From the NCBI GenBank assembly GCA_002803225.1, contig NXFV01001133.1, positions 20,634 to 84,633 on the forward strand: a stretch of DNA of 64,000 nucleotides. Reading direction: 5' to 3'. The DNA is from Gamarada debralockiae (Eukaryota > Ascomycota > Leotiomycetes > Helotiales > Hyphodiscaceae). Positions within the stretch are counted from its first letter, which is position 1. Every line of letters starts with the position of its first letter. Below the pieces are notes generated by a model. That model saw nothing but the letters and a program-made list of their open reading frames with translations, was not told where the DNA came from and did no database searches. Below are positions 11,073 to 23,747 of this stretch, one piece after another. Made by a program: the position numbers and the translations under genes.

Positions 11073-12791
11073 TATGGAGAAGACTAAGACAGTTCTTAGA
11101 AAGAGAAAAAGGACTAGATTGTATGGAGAAGCTGGGTAGATGGTAAATAACATAGGAATGGGTTTGGGAAGTAGAAGAAAAAAAGAAGAGATTCTGGCTA
11201 AGTTGGAAGAAGGGGGAAGATGGATGACCATTGGAATTACACTTTGGTGTAAGGGGAATACTCCACGGCTTAATACTCCAGCTCGGCCATCCCACTCAGA
11301 TCTTCTTCAGCCAACTAATCCCAATGTGATCCAAAGCCAATAACTCAACGTCAATAACCTCATGAATACAGAATTAGGAAAATACACTGACTCATTCACT
11401 GAAAAGGCTACCAAGGACACATGAGTGGCTCCCACTACGAAAGGTCAAAAAGAGAATCCAAATGTATCATCGATACCACTGCCCAATGACAAGGCGGATG
11501 CACTACCAAACTTATATTTTCCACGGGAATGCTGCAAAGTCCCGTGCTTTGAGAGACCGCCCTATCATAAGTTTTCCAGGTGGTGATCAAGAGACAGGGC
11601 TAAGCGCTTAAACGACCATGATCAGCTTCTGGCTTGGACTTTGATATAACCCCATATCTTCAATCGCACTCGTCTTCCGTTACTGCCCTTGAAACCTCTA
11701 CTCTAACTTCCCCTCTAATGAACCGAGAGGTGATTAGGGGGTGCCTCGCGTCTGTAAGAGAACTCGAAGCACGATGAACTGTCCTTTCGCCGCTCTGCTC
11801 CGCTGCTTGTTCCTCATCTTGCCGATATCTTTCCCACGTGTCCGCTCCAGCTCGTCGAGTAGGGTACCACCCGGCACCTAGGTCTAACGACGCTTTTCTC
11901 CTGGTCAATCAAAGCTGCATTTGTTTTCGGTGGGTGTCTAAAGGTAGCGATGGAGACATAGCTTCGATCACAAAAGGATTCGTAGGGTTCTACCAACTTT
12001 AGTTACTAAATTTTGGAGGTGGATGAATATCTGGAGTCAGAGCTGAAAGGGATATATATACTTGAATGCCCTGTCGTGGTCGACAAAGGGAGCACGTGAC
12101 CGAGGAGACTTTTCGGACACCATACATTTGGGCATAGAGGATACAATGACACTGCTTTGAAATACTGCTGAGAAATATACCTTAGCTACTTGAAGATCTG
12201 AGAGTACGAAGACTAGTTCTCAGGATAGTAAGTATGACATGACTTCACATGGACAATATCCCAAGTGAGTTGAAGTATCCCGATTAAGTCGAAAGTGAAC
12301 TCTCCCAAGTGAAGCTTTGAGGTCTAAAACCTTGGGGTTGTTGCAGTTTGCATTCTCAGCGACGCTCGGGACAACCCAACTTGGACATCGGGACAGTTTT
12401 TAGATTTTGTTACAGATCCACTTTCAGCAACACTCGGGACAATTGGGACAATGGGGATATTTTACCAGATGCTGGGGAACTAGCAGCCAAAAAAGAGTCG
12501 ATAAGTGAGGTGCTCAACCAAACGCGCCCATAGGAGCAGACAGGAGATAGCATACAAGAATCATTCGACGCGGTATCACAACTTTGAGACCCACGATTTC
12601 ACAACATGCAAAAGTGAAAGGGAAAGGATAATGTGATCTTTATGTCTGAGCTGTCTATCAATCATCTAAGCTCAAGATGAGTATGCATTTATGACCGCAC
12701 CCCAACGCCATCATGATCAGCGCAAATTCTGTGTAGCAACATTCCGCCAACTCGATGCAATCCATATTGACCCATACCCTTGATATCCCCT
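11073..12791. other. Gene-poor interval
   Basis: Apart from short overlapping frames, no supported gene is seen. A minus-strand frame at 11660-11908 is rich in Arg and Glu, but it lacks domain signals and splice partners. Confidence 0.4.
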
Positions 12792-14145
12792 CTAAATCCA
12801 CTTCTGAACGGCAGTTCCGCCACGCTTGAATTCAGCCATCTCACCCAAAACCAACGACTTGTCGGTATGGTCCTTATTTGGGAATGTCGTGGCCAGAACC
12901 CAAGGTCTGTCATTACTGCCAGCAGATGCCCGCTCAATGAAAGTGTAGACATCACCGACTGTGTGCGTAGTGTTGAATCGAGCTGGCAATCTCGTTCCAT
13001 CAGCCAACTGGACTCTCAAAGACAGCGTAGGTTGTGTGGAATCAAGAGGAACTTCGGGAGCAGCAGGGGTCGATGAAGAAGCAGCAGCCGGTGCAGCAGG
13101 AGCAGCTGAAAAGCCAGAACCACCAGGTGTAGGACTTCCAAGTCTTTGACCAGAGCCAGAGAAAGGCTTGTAAACCTTCGGCTGGGGCTTGTAGTTTTCG
13201 TCGTGCTTGATGAGTTGGACGTCAACTGGTTGATCGTGTCGGACACCCATGAGGTGAAGAGGAGCGCGGCCTTGGCGAATCATTTGGAGATCAGCGGCAT
13301 TTTGAGCATCGTCGAATCTGCGGAGTGGACCATCTTCGATACTGAAGCCATCCTCCCAGAGGTGTAGAATTCGAGTTTGGGTTGGGCCGGGATCGCGAGA
13401 TCGTGGGTTGGGGTCGGGGACGGTTTGAGAGGGGGTGTCGTCGCCGCCGAGGGTTTGGCCACTGCCACGGAATCGGGATGGTGGCGGTGGAGAGGGCTCG
13501 CCGCCGATTTTGGCAGCATTCCTATTAAGAGTGAGTAAACTGAAACGAGTCGCAAGAGGGTCTACGCACGCTCTGGCCTTCTTCAGAATGTCACTCACGA
13601 CCTTCCTTGGATCGTTTCTGTTCGAAGGATCCTGAACAGCTAAACCTGACTTCTCTCCACCTGCAAACAAATCTCTTGGCTCCTCACCAGGCTCATAATC
13701 CTCATCGTCGTCATCATCATCGTCCTCATTTGCGTGTCCATGTCCAGCGTGACCACCTTGAGAGGGACCACCTAATGAACCCAGAGTTGCAATACCGCTT
13801 CGTCTTGGAGGGGCGGAGCTTGATGCTACTGGGATGGCGGAAGCTGACTGAGGAGCAGGTCTGCCATCGAGGGTTCGGGGACCGGTGTATGCTTCTGTTT
13901 CTTGTGGGTCGTCTCCGCCTTGTTCAGCGGCCTCTTCTTGAGCTGTGAAGTATTCAGCAACTGCGCCGGAAAGATCCCATCGGTTTGCGGTGAGGTATTG
14001 TTGGGCCTATGAAGTGACACACATATCAGCATTTTGAAACGAAGCTCCAAATGAGTCGATAGCTTGAACATACCTCTGATGGGGAAGCTCCAGTAAGCTC
14101 GACGAACTCAGTGATGAGCTGGTCATGACCGGTGGAATCAGCCAT
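12792..14145 (-). CDS. SHP1: p47/Shp1-type UBX-domain Cdc48 cofactor
   Basis: Three exons, complement(join(12792-13521, 13570-14006, 14074-14145)), give 412 aa. The domain order is that of p47/Shp1. A UBA domain at about residues 5-45 (DQLITEFVELTG ... AQQYLTANRWDLSGAV) is followed by a long acidic and Gly-rich linker containing a run of Asp. A SEP domain lies at about 218-285 (LHLWEDGFSIEDGPLRRFDD ... RQGRAPLHL), and a C-terminal UBX domain at about 335-412 (LRVQLADGTRLPARFN ... LATTFPNKDHTDKSL). Shp1 recruits the AAA ATPase Cdc48/p97 to ubiquitylated substrates, and also acts in PP1 (Glc7) regulation and membrane fusion. The UBX loop is FPN, as in p47, rather than FPR. It is divergent from the MIM1 gene, with 355 bp between the starts. 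It looks intact. Confidence 0.95.
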
Positions 14146-14500
14146 GGTGGCGGGGTTGAGGTTGTAGATAGAAAAGAGAGTGAGTTTGTTGTTATCTGGC
14201 GAGACAGTTATCTTAAATATCGCCCTGATTTTAAACGTGTGCAGGCAAAAGGTGAATTTGTTGGATCAAAAAAGTGAACAACTTGGAAGTTCACAAGGCT
14301 TCAGGTTTGAACGTCACCCCTCGTTCGCCTCCACGCTTTTAGAGCAGCGAGCTCTGACGCTAACCCCGAAACCGTATTAACGTCGGTCAATATCAAAGCT
14401 TCAACCAAGGTTGTTCTTACTAGATCAACAACTTCCACTATTTTGAGTATCCAAAGGCTTTTGATCTGTCTGCCTTCCTCTAGGCATTCAGAAGCCCACG
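14146..14500. promoter_or_regulatory. Divergent promoter between SHP1-like and MIM1-like genes
   Basis: This 355-bp spacer separates two start codons on opposite strands, so it should contain both promoters. No specific factor site is claimed. Confidence 0.45.
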
Positions 14501-14914
14501 ATGTCTACCGATGACCGAACCAACCCTTTGACGGAATCCTCAATGACCATTCCTTCCGACTCTGAGCAATACTCCGGCAATGATGATATTTCCCCATCTC
14601 CTCCATCCTCCTCGAGCTCTCCTCCTATGATATTATACAGTCCACCTACGCTTTGGGGACTCCTCCGCGGGGCTGCTATCAATCTGCTGTTACCGTTCAT
14701 CAATGGGCTTATGTTGGGATTTGGAGAGCTATTTGCTCACGAAGCTGCATTTCGGTTAGGATGGGGTGGAACGAAGGTATGGATATTCTCAACAATTATG
14801 CCAGTCAAGAGCGCTCGGGAAGTGATAGAAGCTGTCCTAGATTTGGGGTTTTACTCTGTAACTGGGGTTCTTGGCGGCTCCAAATCAAGTCCTCCGGCAA
14901 TAGTGCAAGGCTGA
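14501..14914 (+). CDS. MIM1: Mitochondrial outer-membrane insertase Mim1 (Tom13)
   Basis: A single exon of 137 aa. An N-terminal Ser/Pro-rich cytosolic tail (SPSPPSSSSSPP) is followed by the diagnostic core, LLRGAAINLLLPFINGLMLG then FGELFAHEAAFRLGWGGTKV, at about residues 52-90. This core has one helical, Gly-containing membrane segment. It matches the TOM13/Mim1 family, which forms the MIM complex that inserts multi-spanning and signal-anchored proteins into the mitochondrial outer membrane and helps assemble the TOM complex. The length is at the usual scale for fungal members. The start was taken as the first ATG in frame, after a pyrimidine-rich leader. It lies directly upstream of the OXA1 gene, on the same strand. 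Confidence 0.86.
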   Translation: MSTDDRTNPLTESSMTIPSDSEQYSGNDDISPSPPSSSSSPPMILYSPPTLWGLLRGAAINLLLPFINGLMLGFGELFAHEAAFRLGWGGTKVWIFSTIMPVKSAREVIEAVLDLGFYSVTGVLGGSKSSPPAIVQG

Positions 14915-15459
14915 CGCAAACACAATTAGGTCTTCCCAAGCCATCGAAGTTCGCACTCAGTTGGACCAGGCATTGAAATCAGAGATGATCCAGTGGGGAG
15001 AAGACGGAGGGATGGACAGTTGGAGGACTTGACGAGCATGGAATGAAGATACCAAAAGACACACCAGAAAGGCGTTGGGGAGTTGTACAAATACTGCATA
15101 TCAGATTCCACTACTACAAAGAAGTTCGGAGGACATAGAGCGCACATAGCTATGATTCTGGGAGTCCTCGTGAGAGCTTGGGTGTATGGTTGGAAGCCCG
15201 ACAGGTGTAGATGAATGTGAGGAAATGTATCAAAATACACCCAAAAACTCCAAAATCAAGACTCTGCAAACCTCCAAATCGCCCTGATACTTGCTTGATA
15301 GGCCAGCTCAAATTTCCGTACTTGATTTCTTTGCTGCAGAATTATGGCGTTTTATTCCGCTATTCTGAGCTTGAAGACGCTAGTACAAATTTTTGCATGG
15401 ATCAATGGCTTGTGCATCGAAATATTTTGCGACTCTGGCCGACCACGAGAGCATCCAAA
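14915..15459. other. Intergenic between MIM1-like and OXA1-like genes
   Basis: 545 bp hold the 3' flank of the MIM1-like gene and the upstream region of the OXA1-like gene. No other gene is supported. Confidence 0.4.
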
Positions 15460-17038
15460 ATGATTCCCAGCAGAGGCCTCCGATGGTCAAGCCAGGCCAT
15501 TGGAATTGGTCGACGGCGTCTGGAAGCTTTCTCTACTAGACAGGTACACACAACAATATCCCAGCTGTCCAGACAATTATTGACACCTCTAGTTCTCTTC
15601 TTCTGTGCAAAATGCTCCCATTAGATCCAATCCACTCCTTTCCAAGAACAGCGCGTCGATTGTACGAACGAATGCGAGATCTCAATTCTCTAAAACAAAT
15701 ACTTTAATACGAAATGGCGCCGGAATCCGCTTTGCTTCTACGAGTCCAACGACCATTGCTTCCGCAGCAGCTACAACCAACCCCACCAGCGCCGTGAGCT
15801 CCTCAGCAGCTTCTGCCCCAGAAGTCACGACTTCCACCCTCGACAATGCCATAGATTTTACCTCCGATTCTCTATACAACATCCCTGAACACATCGGATA
15901 CCTCAAGTCACTAGGTTTAGACTATGGATGGGGACCAACCTCTGGGATGGAATGGCTTTTGGAGCACGTCCACATCTTCGCAGGCACACCGTGGTGGATA
16001 TCAATCGGTCTGACAGCGATTCTCGTGCGAGCGATACTATTCAAGCCCTATATCGATGCAGCGGACAACGCCTCAAAGATGCAAGCCATTAAACACATTA
16101 CCCAACCGCTGCAGCAGAAGATGTCCGCTGCGGCCAGGGAAGGAGAAACCATGGTAGTCCAACAGGTCAGACAGGAGATGCTGATGATCAACAAACGAGC
16201 AGGGATCAAGTTGTGGAAGAGTTTCGTGCCTGCGATTCAGATGTTTACTGGCTATGGAACTTTCATGATATTGAGAGGAATGGCACGATTACCGGTCCCG
16301 GGCCTGGAGCATGGTGGTGTATTGTGGTTTCATAATCTTGCGATACCGGATCCGTTCTTCATCCTCCCCTTGGCCACGGCGGGAATTCTGCACTGGGTTC
16401 TAAGAGTACGTCCTCTCCTCTCTCGCCCGCCTCCTTAGTCTGCAGCTAACAGACCACAGCGTGGAGGCGAAACAGGATCATCAAACCTCTCCCCCGAAGC
16501 CATGAAGCTGATGATGTACGGCCTCCCCGCCATAACCGTCCTCTTCACATGGTGGCTTCCCGCCGCTCTTCAATTCTCCTTCTTCGTCTCCGGTCTCCTC
16601 TCATTCGGCCAAGCCTCGCTCTTCAAAATGCCTGCTTTCCGGCGCTACTTCAACATGCACCCCTTGCCGGAATCTCCCGTCACCTCTCCAACCACACCAG
16701 AAGGCAAACCTCCCTCCCCTTACAAAGGCACGATGAAAGTCCGCGCCCCGTTGTCGCAAGCGGAGCTCAATAGCGCGTTCCAGCAGAGTAGGAAGCAGAG
16801 TATGTTGGAGAAGGCGAAAAACCAGGTGTTGGAGAGTACGAAGGAGATTAGAACTGCGGCTGGGACTATGGCGGGCAAAACACGAGAGAATCTCAAGGGA
16901 CGTGAGCAGAAGAATGAGAAGAAGAATAGGGAAGAGTATGAGAAGAGGAGGCAGGCGGAGATTAAGGCTGAGATTGAGGAGAGGAAGAGGGAGAGGTTTG
17001 CGGCGAGGATGGAGAAGAGGGCGAGGCAGGAAGAATAA
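15460..17038 (+). CDS. OXA1: Mitochondrial inner-membrane insertase Oxa1
   Basis: Three exons (15460-15543, 15593-16405, 16460-17038) give 491 aa, close to usual fungal Oxa1 length. The N-terminus is Arg/Ser-rich with few acids (MIPSRGLRWSSQAIGIGRRR), fitting a mitochondrial presequence. The YidC/Oxa1 core follows: a first segment (TPWWISIGLTAILVRAILFK), a matrix loop with coiled-coil character (QPLQQKMSAAAREGETMVVQ), then KLWKSFVPAIQMFTGYGTF, and after the second intron MYGLPAITVLFTWWLPAALQ and FFVSGLLSFGQASLF. The C-terminal about 100 residues are Lys/Arg/Glu-rich and helical, as in Oxa1 tails that bind the mitoribosome. It inserts mitochondrially encoded and some imported proteins into the inner membrane. 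It appears intact. Confidence 0.95.
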
Positions 17039-20000
17039 TTGTGTTGTGGTATGTGATTGGGTTCAATGTATGAATATGCAGCTGTTGGGAAGGGTATGAT
17101 AAGGGCTGTATTGTATGTATAGAATCGCTCAACTGAACCAGCTCATCCACTTCACAGCTCCCCACATACTACTCAAAAGCAGCCTTCCTCGCAGAATTTT
17201 GTTGGGCAACACTGAACTCGACGAAATGGGAATGGACGTCCGCATGTCACCTTAAGTTCCCACGCCTCACAGGGAGATGTCCACTGTCATCGTCCATGAT
17301 AGAGGTTCCTTACGAAGTTATGTACTTAGGCAAAGGAGCTCCCGTGGAAGGACGACCGCTTTCGTTGAAGAGATTTTCGTTGTCGACAGCCCCCTCGTCG
17401 TCGTTTGCCTTCTCATTGTCGAGATCATTCTCCTTGTCGACTCCTGTCCTTACTAAACACAGCCATATTTAACTACAGCAGCTAACTTGTAACAATGAAT
17501 ATTGTGATTCAGAGCCACATGTACGCAACCAGGCCGTCATTGTTCAAACCAAAGACGTTCCCCGCTCGTCACGTCAGGAATGGGCAAGAGCGCCAATGTT
17601 GATTGCTGAGAGGCCCAGAGGGCTTGCGGACTGCGTTAAGTACCTCCCCACCCCCCTCCTTCTGGTCAGGATGTCCATAGCCCCTGGTTGTTCACAGACA
17701 ACGAGACATTTCAAACGTCCTATTATGATTTATTGATTGGCTTTGAAGAAATGAAATTGGTAATGAATAACAGGATTATGTCTTGATGAGAGAAGTGCTT
17801 GTAGGACTGTCCAAATCAATCGTTCAGGGATTTTGAAGCAATGCTTACCCAAGTGCTGAGATGCACTCATTACATCAATTACCACTAACGAGAGCCCTAG
17901 TATACAGTTCAAGAGAAGACAGAGCGGCTCACATTGGACTGAAAGCTTTTCCTGCTTTCTTCTAGGGTAGCAAAAAGTAAAACAACACATCGCAGAGTCA
18001 GATTCAGAATATTTAAGCATTGCCCACGTTGTAGCACATCGATCTCCCGCTGAAGGATGACGACTGTTGTCGAAAGACTTCTCGTTGTCGACAATATTAC
18101 TATGGTCGAGATTCAGAATGAGGAAGATATCTAAGGAGTAGGATGCACACGTGGACCAGACCTAGCCAAACTTGGTCTGTTTCACTGCTGCCCAAGACAG
18201 CGAGTAGCTGCCGCTTGTCTTCAAGACTCCTGCAAAGAGGAGAGTTCTCGCTCTCTCAACAGTTGAATGGCTCAAAGCATTTGAGGAACTGCGCTATCTA
18301 ACCTCCTCTGGGTTCGCAAAGAAAGATTTGGCATAGGATGGAATGTTGAAAATAAACGGGACATCTTCAAACATCTCATCTCGAATAATCTCAAGAACCG
18401 AAATTTGAATGACGTTAAAGATGAGGATCAACAGCCTCGTCACCTTAAATAGAGATGATGGAGAGTTCGAAACAAAGCTTGGCCGGAGATCATCCTTATT
18501 ACTTTAATGTCGAGGGTTGGAGTCGTTGGACCTCGGAACCCAATAATTCGTTTTGGGCTCGTGAAGACAAAGCTTCTGAAAACATGTCACCGACCTTCTC
18601 GAAGAAGCCAAATAAACTTGCATTAATACAAATCATGTTGCAGAAACAGAGAAACCTTAAACAACAACCCGAATCGGGAAATCACTGAACAGGTAGATCA
18701 AGCGCCAGAGGTTTTAGATCTTGGGGTTCGTCTTTATCTCGACTGCCCATCCGCTTTGCAGGAACCCATTGTGGAAATCACGGGGAGTTTAAGGGTAAAG
18801 TATGGCATTGCGACGAGTGGCTGACTCGTTGATAAGCATTCAAACAGAGGCTGGTTTTGGACTGCGCTTCATACCCGAGTACAACACCCTTGGATTACTA
18901 AGAAATACATTTTTGCGGGGAAAACACCGCAATTGATATTTAAAGTCCCAAGAAATAATTCATCTCATCTCACCCCAAAGTTCTCATCCCATCTCCTCGA
19001 TCCTTTCTCCAAGTGTTTGAAATAGAAAGATCCAGCATCCCTGCAATCGCCACTCGGCTCCATCCGAACTTAGAAATGCGGCATCTGATTGGCAGGCCTT
19101 GACGACATCTTCACGTTTCACATACACGCCCCAACCACCCCTATCTGAAGATCCTGTGGAGTCGTCCATTTCCCTTCAAACAGAACCTAAAAACGCAGAG
19201 ATAAATTGGAAGTGTGATGGGAAGGCAAGATGCAGCGCTTACGGCTGCACACAAGCTCTTAGGTGAGATCGGACGAAATCCTCAATGGGGGAGATAGGGA
19301 GAGGGAGAGAAAATTTGCCCAGTAAGGAAAGCATGCCTCTATCGTGAGATAACCACTCGCACGACATACGTCACTTACCCCTGGCCCCCTGGATGCCATC
19401 AGACGATCGCCTGTCTCAGCATCCCCAGGGCCATCCAGTGAAAGGGCAGCAATCAGGATCATGCCTTGACCCTTATGCGCGTCTCTAATCTGCGCATTCC
19501 TGCCCGCCATTTGCCGGCCCAGGATCTCCCTCCAAAGAAGACGGTTTTGGCAGGTACTAACAGTCCTTCACTCGCTTGTTCGTTCGTTCGACATCGTGAC
19601 CTTCTTTCTCTTCCTCCTCTTTCTCTTTCTTGGGAAACCAACCTCGTCGTGGCACAGAACGCTGGGCTGTACATTCTTTTTGAACATACTTACACTCTTT
19701 TGATTCACATCTATCGTGGCTAGGCACACAGTTTTGTTTGAACCTTCATTCTTTTGCGCATAACGTTTTACGTTCCTTTTGCATCGAGGTTGGATTGATT
19801 TGAGAGCTGGAAAAGTTGCATGGTTTTGTCGCCCACAGAAAGGAAACTCATCCACGATCGCAAACGTATTCTTCGCACTCGCGCTTTACGATACGAAATT
19901 GGAGGACTGTTACTGAGGATTGAAAAGCTTTTGAGAAGTGTATTCGGGAAGTGGAGAGTGCAGAAAAGAGGAGCTTGGAAGGGAATTGATTGTTAGGAAG

Positions 20001-20332
20001 ACTGAGGGAGGATTTGCCCAGGATACCACGACGACTTCAAATCAGAACGACGCGGTTCAAAGGCAGTGAGAGAATTTGAGTGAGGCGAATTATTCCAGCC
20101 GACAGAGTGAATATTGGTGTCGGGCAGAGTTCGACCTCATCTTGTCAAAAACACAAGCGATTTTTCAATCTGAACTTCAAAATCAAAAACCAATCGGCCA
20201 CGTTAGTATCACGACCACGACGTTTGATTATCTCTTCTGCATAAAGGGAAATATCAATTAGGACCTCCTGATTCGATTGCGATTATTCTTGCGACTGTAC
20301 ACCGACGTTGTCACCGCCGGTCGTCCATCAAA
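17039..20332. other. Gene-poor 3.3-kb interval
   Basis: No convincing coding gene. Clustered TTGTCGA motifs occur around 17370-17445 and 18065-18095. Weak minus-strand frames at 18984-19169 and 19259-19510 could be joined by a GTAAGT donor near 19375 and a TTTTTAG acceptor, but they would give only about 60 residues with no domain. The last 800 bp are probably the promoter and leader of the DUF1996 gene. Confidence 0.4.
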
Positions 20333-22171
20333 ATGCGGTTCACCACTTCAGCAACTGCCGTAAAGGCGCTCACCCTCTTCTTCGCCGTTGGGTCTGTTGA
20401 TGCTTTCTGGCGAATGCCTTGTCGTTCTCGCTCTGGAATGGCTCGGGTTGATCCTCTGGTTTCATATGGTACTGTCTCTGAGCATGTTCACGCGATTCAT
20501 GGTTCTTCCGGTATGTTTACTCCTCCCACTGCAATCTACGGATCACACACAATTCTACTCGTTTCCTCTTGATTGAGGCGACTTCATATTACTCGAAGGT
20601 GAAGATGTCCTAATCACTGTGGTCAATATAGGTTTCTCTGAGAGCACTGGTTACGATGCATTGATGGCTGGCGAGTGTACTTCTTGTGAGGTCTCCCAGG
20701 ATCGCTCGGCTTACTGGACACCGGCTTTGTACTTCCGACATGCTGCTACTGGAGAGTATGAGCTTGTTGAGCAGGTTGGCGGTATGCTTGCGTAAGTCTT
20801 CCAGCTTATTTATTTACTTCTCATGTCACGTGCGTTGGAAATTATTACCTCCCAGGAGACTCTCCCAAGTGTAGTTGGGAGTAAAGATGGGAGTCGGAAC
20901 TCGAGATATTGTGGTCTCAATTACCAACGTCGCAATCCCGTTTCGCCTCTTTGCCAGACCTACAAGTTCAATTTGAGAAGTCACACTAACCCCGCAACTA
21001 GATACTACCTCTTGTACCCCAATGCCGGCAACACCTCCCTCTCCGCTTTCCCCAAGGGCTTCCAGATGATCGCAGGTGATACCAATCAGCGCAACTTCAG
21101 CTATCCCGTCCCCGATCTCCCAAAGTCTGACTGGACTGGAAACATGACAGATCAAGCCTTCCTTCGTCAAGCCGCTCTGGGTTTCAACTGCCTCAACTAC
21201 GCCATCGCCCCCGAGGGCTCACTCTATCGCCACTTCCTTCCCGATAAGGCCTATCTCGATGCTAACTGTCTCGATGGTGTTCGCTTCGAGCTCATGTTCC
21301 CCTCTTGCTGGAATGGTGTCGATGTCGATTCTCCCGATCACCAGAGCCACGTCGCATATCCTTCTGAGGTCATGACTGGCAACTGCCCAACCGGATTCGA
21401 GACTCGCTTGGTTTCTCTGTTCTACGAGACTATCTGGAACACCTACGAATTCAAGGGTGTTGATGGCCAATTCATGATCGCCAACGGTGACCCAACTGGT
21501 ACACCCTCCCACTTCCCCCATCTCTTGACCGTCACTGACATTAACCACCAGGCTACGGATATCACGGTGATTTCATCATGGGCTGGAACGAGACATTCCT
21601 CCAAGACGCCGTAAACCAATGCACCAACCCCTCCGGCCAAATCACCGACTGCCCGCTCTTCGACATCCAAGACGCCTCAGTCTATGGGAACTGCAACTTC
21701 ACCGTCCCCTCTGCCCTCGTGAACGAGAACGTCGTTGGTCCTGTCTCTACCCTACCTGGTAACCCAGCCATCGCTTCAGGTCCCGGCTATGCTTCTGGCG
21801 CCCAAGCTGGCGGTGCTGGTTCCGTTCCTGCTCCTACATCCGCTGCTGCAAATCCAGTCCCGACCCTGTCTCATTCGGATGGTGTCACCCTCGCGAGCTC
21901 CGATACGTATATACCTGGTGCAGTTTTCGCGGCTGTTACTACATCCTCGGGTGGTTACTATGGTGCGGCGGCTTCCGTTACCTCTGCGCCTTCTCCATCG
22001 AGCGTCGATACACAATCCTACTTCTCCACTCAATACGTGACATCTGGCCAAGTCGTCGATGAAATCCTCTGGGTTGAAGAGCTTGTCACCGTTACCGCAA
22101 GCATGACAGCCACCATGACCCTACCCGCCCGGAAGAGACACCTTCACCAGCATCAACAACGTGGACATTGA
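20333..22171 (+). CDS. Secreted DUF1996-domain protein
   Basis: Four exons (20333-20510, 20632-20791, 21002-21498, 21552-22171) give 484 aa. A signal peptide (KALTLFFAVGSVDA) is followed by the DUF1996 pattern. This includes FWRMPCRSRSGMARVDPLVS, HVHAIHGSSGFSES, CTSCEVSQDRSAYWTPALYF and YYLLYPNAGN. FPKGFQMIAGD, CPTGFETRLVSLFYE and NGDPTGYGYHGDFIMGWN follow further on. Every splice junction restores this consensus, which supports the exon model. After about residue 330 the protein becomes Ala/Ser/Thr/Pro-rich, like a wall-spanning or O-glycosylated stalk, ending in a basic His-rich tail without a clear GPI signal. The biochemical function of DUF1996 is unknown; proteins of this type are extracellular or wall-associated. 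Confidence 0.92.
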
Positions 22172-22722
22172 TTCGTTGGCGGGGCTTAAGTGATTGAGCT
22201 AAACATTCTGCCACAAAGTTTTGTAGATATCATTGGGCATATCGGCGTTTTTTTGATTTTTAATTCACACATGATGGAGATGGAAAACCCATATTTGAAA
22301 TGAGAGGATCTGGTATCTGAATCGTTCAATTGAGGTGGAAGAAAGGTTGAAGAAGCACGGATGCATAGGAAAACTGCAATAGCGAATGGAAAGGTTACAT
22401 CAGATTTGGAGTGTTGATTTTAAGTTCGTGAGTGGTGAGTGATTGAGATGTTTGCCCCAGAAGTCTGGATTTCTGCTCTTTTTATTCTTCTTTTCGAATC
22501 AACGAATGAAGTTGGATTAATTGCGACGCCATACGAAGGTACTGAAACGAAAGAGCTCTGCTCAGAGACTTGGCATAGTAACCTACGGTAGTTGACCGCC
22601 ATCATTTCTTGAGCTTATAAATCATTTCATTCATTCATCTTATTACAAAAATTGTAGCCCGATATCGTCAGTCATAAGATTAAGTCTCGCTGGGTAGTGA
22701 CCGCGCCTCCAAATCAGCAGGT
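22172..22722. other. Convergent intergenic region
   Basis: 551 bp lie between the stop codons of the DUF1996 gene (+) and the small minus-strand gene. They are probably the two 3' flanks. No further gene is seen. Confidence 0.4.
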
Positions 22723-23073
22723 TCACCCCTCGATGTCCTTCTCCAATGTCTCCGCCTTTCCCTTCAATTCCGCCATATGTTTTTGTTGTTCCCTTGTCGT
22801 GCTGCCTCCTTGAGATAGTCGCTCGGATACGGTGGGCTCGGAGTAGAGATATGCAGCCAGCATGGACGGCTGAGACTCGGTCGTGTGGTTTCCGCCTGTA
22901 TTCCTCTTCCTGAATCGTTTTCAGCATCAACTTTATTTATCTGGACAGAGGGTTGTTAACTCGCAAGTGTATCTATCTATGAAAGGAGCTGAAACATACA
23001 TGCTGTTCCCATGTCCCTTGGGTAGACGGGAACCTTGAGGAGGAGGAGTGTCACGTGATGAAGAAGTCTCCAT
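22723..23073 (-). CDS. Small two-exon hypothetical protein, helical C-terminus
   Basis: Complement(join(22723-22909, 23000-23073)) gives 86 aa. The 90-nt intron has a GTATGT donor and a ...GATTCAG acceptor and restores one frame. The N-terminus is Ser/Pro/Gly-rich (METSSSRDTPPPQGSRLPKG), the middle contains MLAAYLYSEPTVSERLSQGG, and the C-terminus is a charged helix (REQQKHMAELKGKAETLEKD) of coiled-coil type. There is no signal peptide or membrane segment. I do not assign a family. The periodic charged C-terminus and the clean splice junction suggest a real gene rather than a chance frame. It is convergent with the DUF1996 gene. Confidence 0.58.
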
Positions 23074-23747
23074 GGAACTTAATAGGTCAGCGAGTCAGCC
23101 ACACTTTTTAGTAGACTTCTCACAAAGCTCAGATCAAATTCTGTTTCAAGAATCGCTTCGAGTTAAAAATCTATAGCCAGTCGATACGGGCAGACTCCTG
23201 ATTCGTGTTTCAAGAGCCGCTCAAAATCCAAAAGCTATAGCCAGTCGATAGATGCAGATTTCAGATTCTTTCAATTGTTGTGCAGTATCTGGAATGCGAA
23301 GCTTCCAATGCCATGGCTTTATAATTCTTCCCATCTCTATCAGGACTACTCAGCATAGGCAATATCGTAGATATTCGAGAGAAAATGATTCTTCTCGCAA
23401 GGCAGTCTCTGTGCGATGAATTAGTATTCTCAAATCGTTGCGCTGCGAGATTTTTTGAGTTCATGAATAAGGCTGCAGCTTTCTCATGGCCCATTCCCGC
23501 AGCCTGCTCGATTATGGCGCGGCGGCAAAGGATTGCGCAACAATCTCGCAGCTGTGAGATTGTCAAACAAATTTGACACGTCCTATGTCTAGCTTAGCGC
23601 TCTCGCTTCGATTTCTTGCTGCTCTTTTCTAGCTATGATTTTGCCTTGAATTGAAAAACAGTTTTAAGGTTAGACTTCTCCGCAACTCCACTTACTTTGT
23701 TGACAAGTAAAGCAATCTTTAGAAATATAATTCGTCCAGGTCACGCG
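23074..23747. other. Intergenic between small gene and Myb-type regulator
   Basis: 674 bp between divergent starts. Two near-copies of a short sequence occur (containing TATAGCCAGTCGATA, near 23172 and 23239). No gene is supported. Confidence 0.4.

Noticed and set aside
11660..11908. 82-codon minus-strand frame rich in Arg/Glu
   Set aside because: No domain, no splice partner and no signal peptide. Likely chance.
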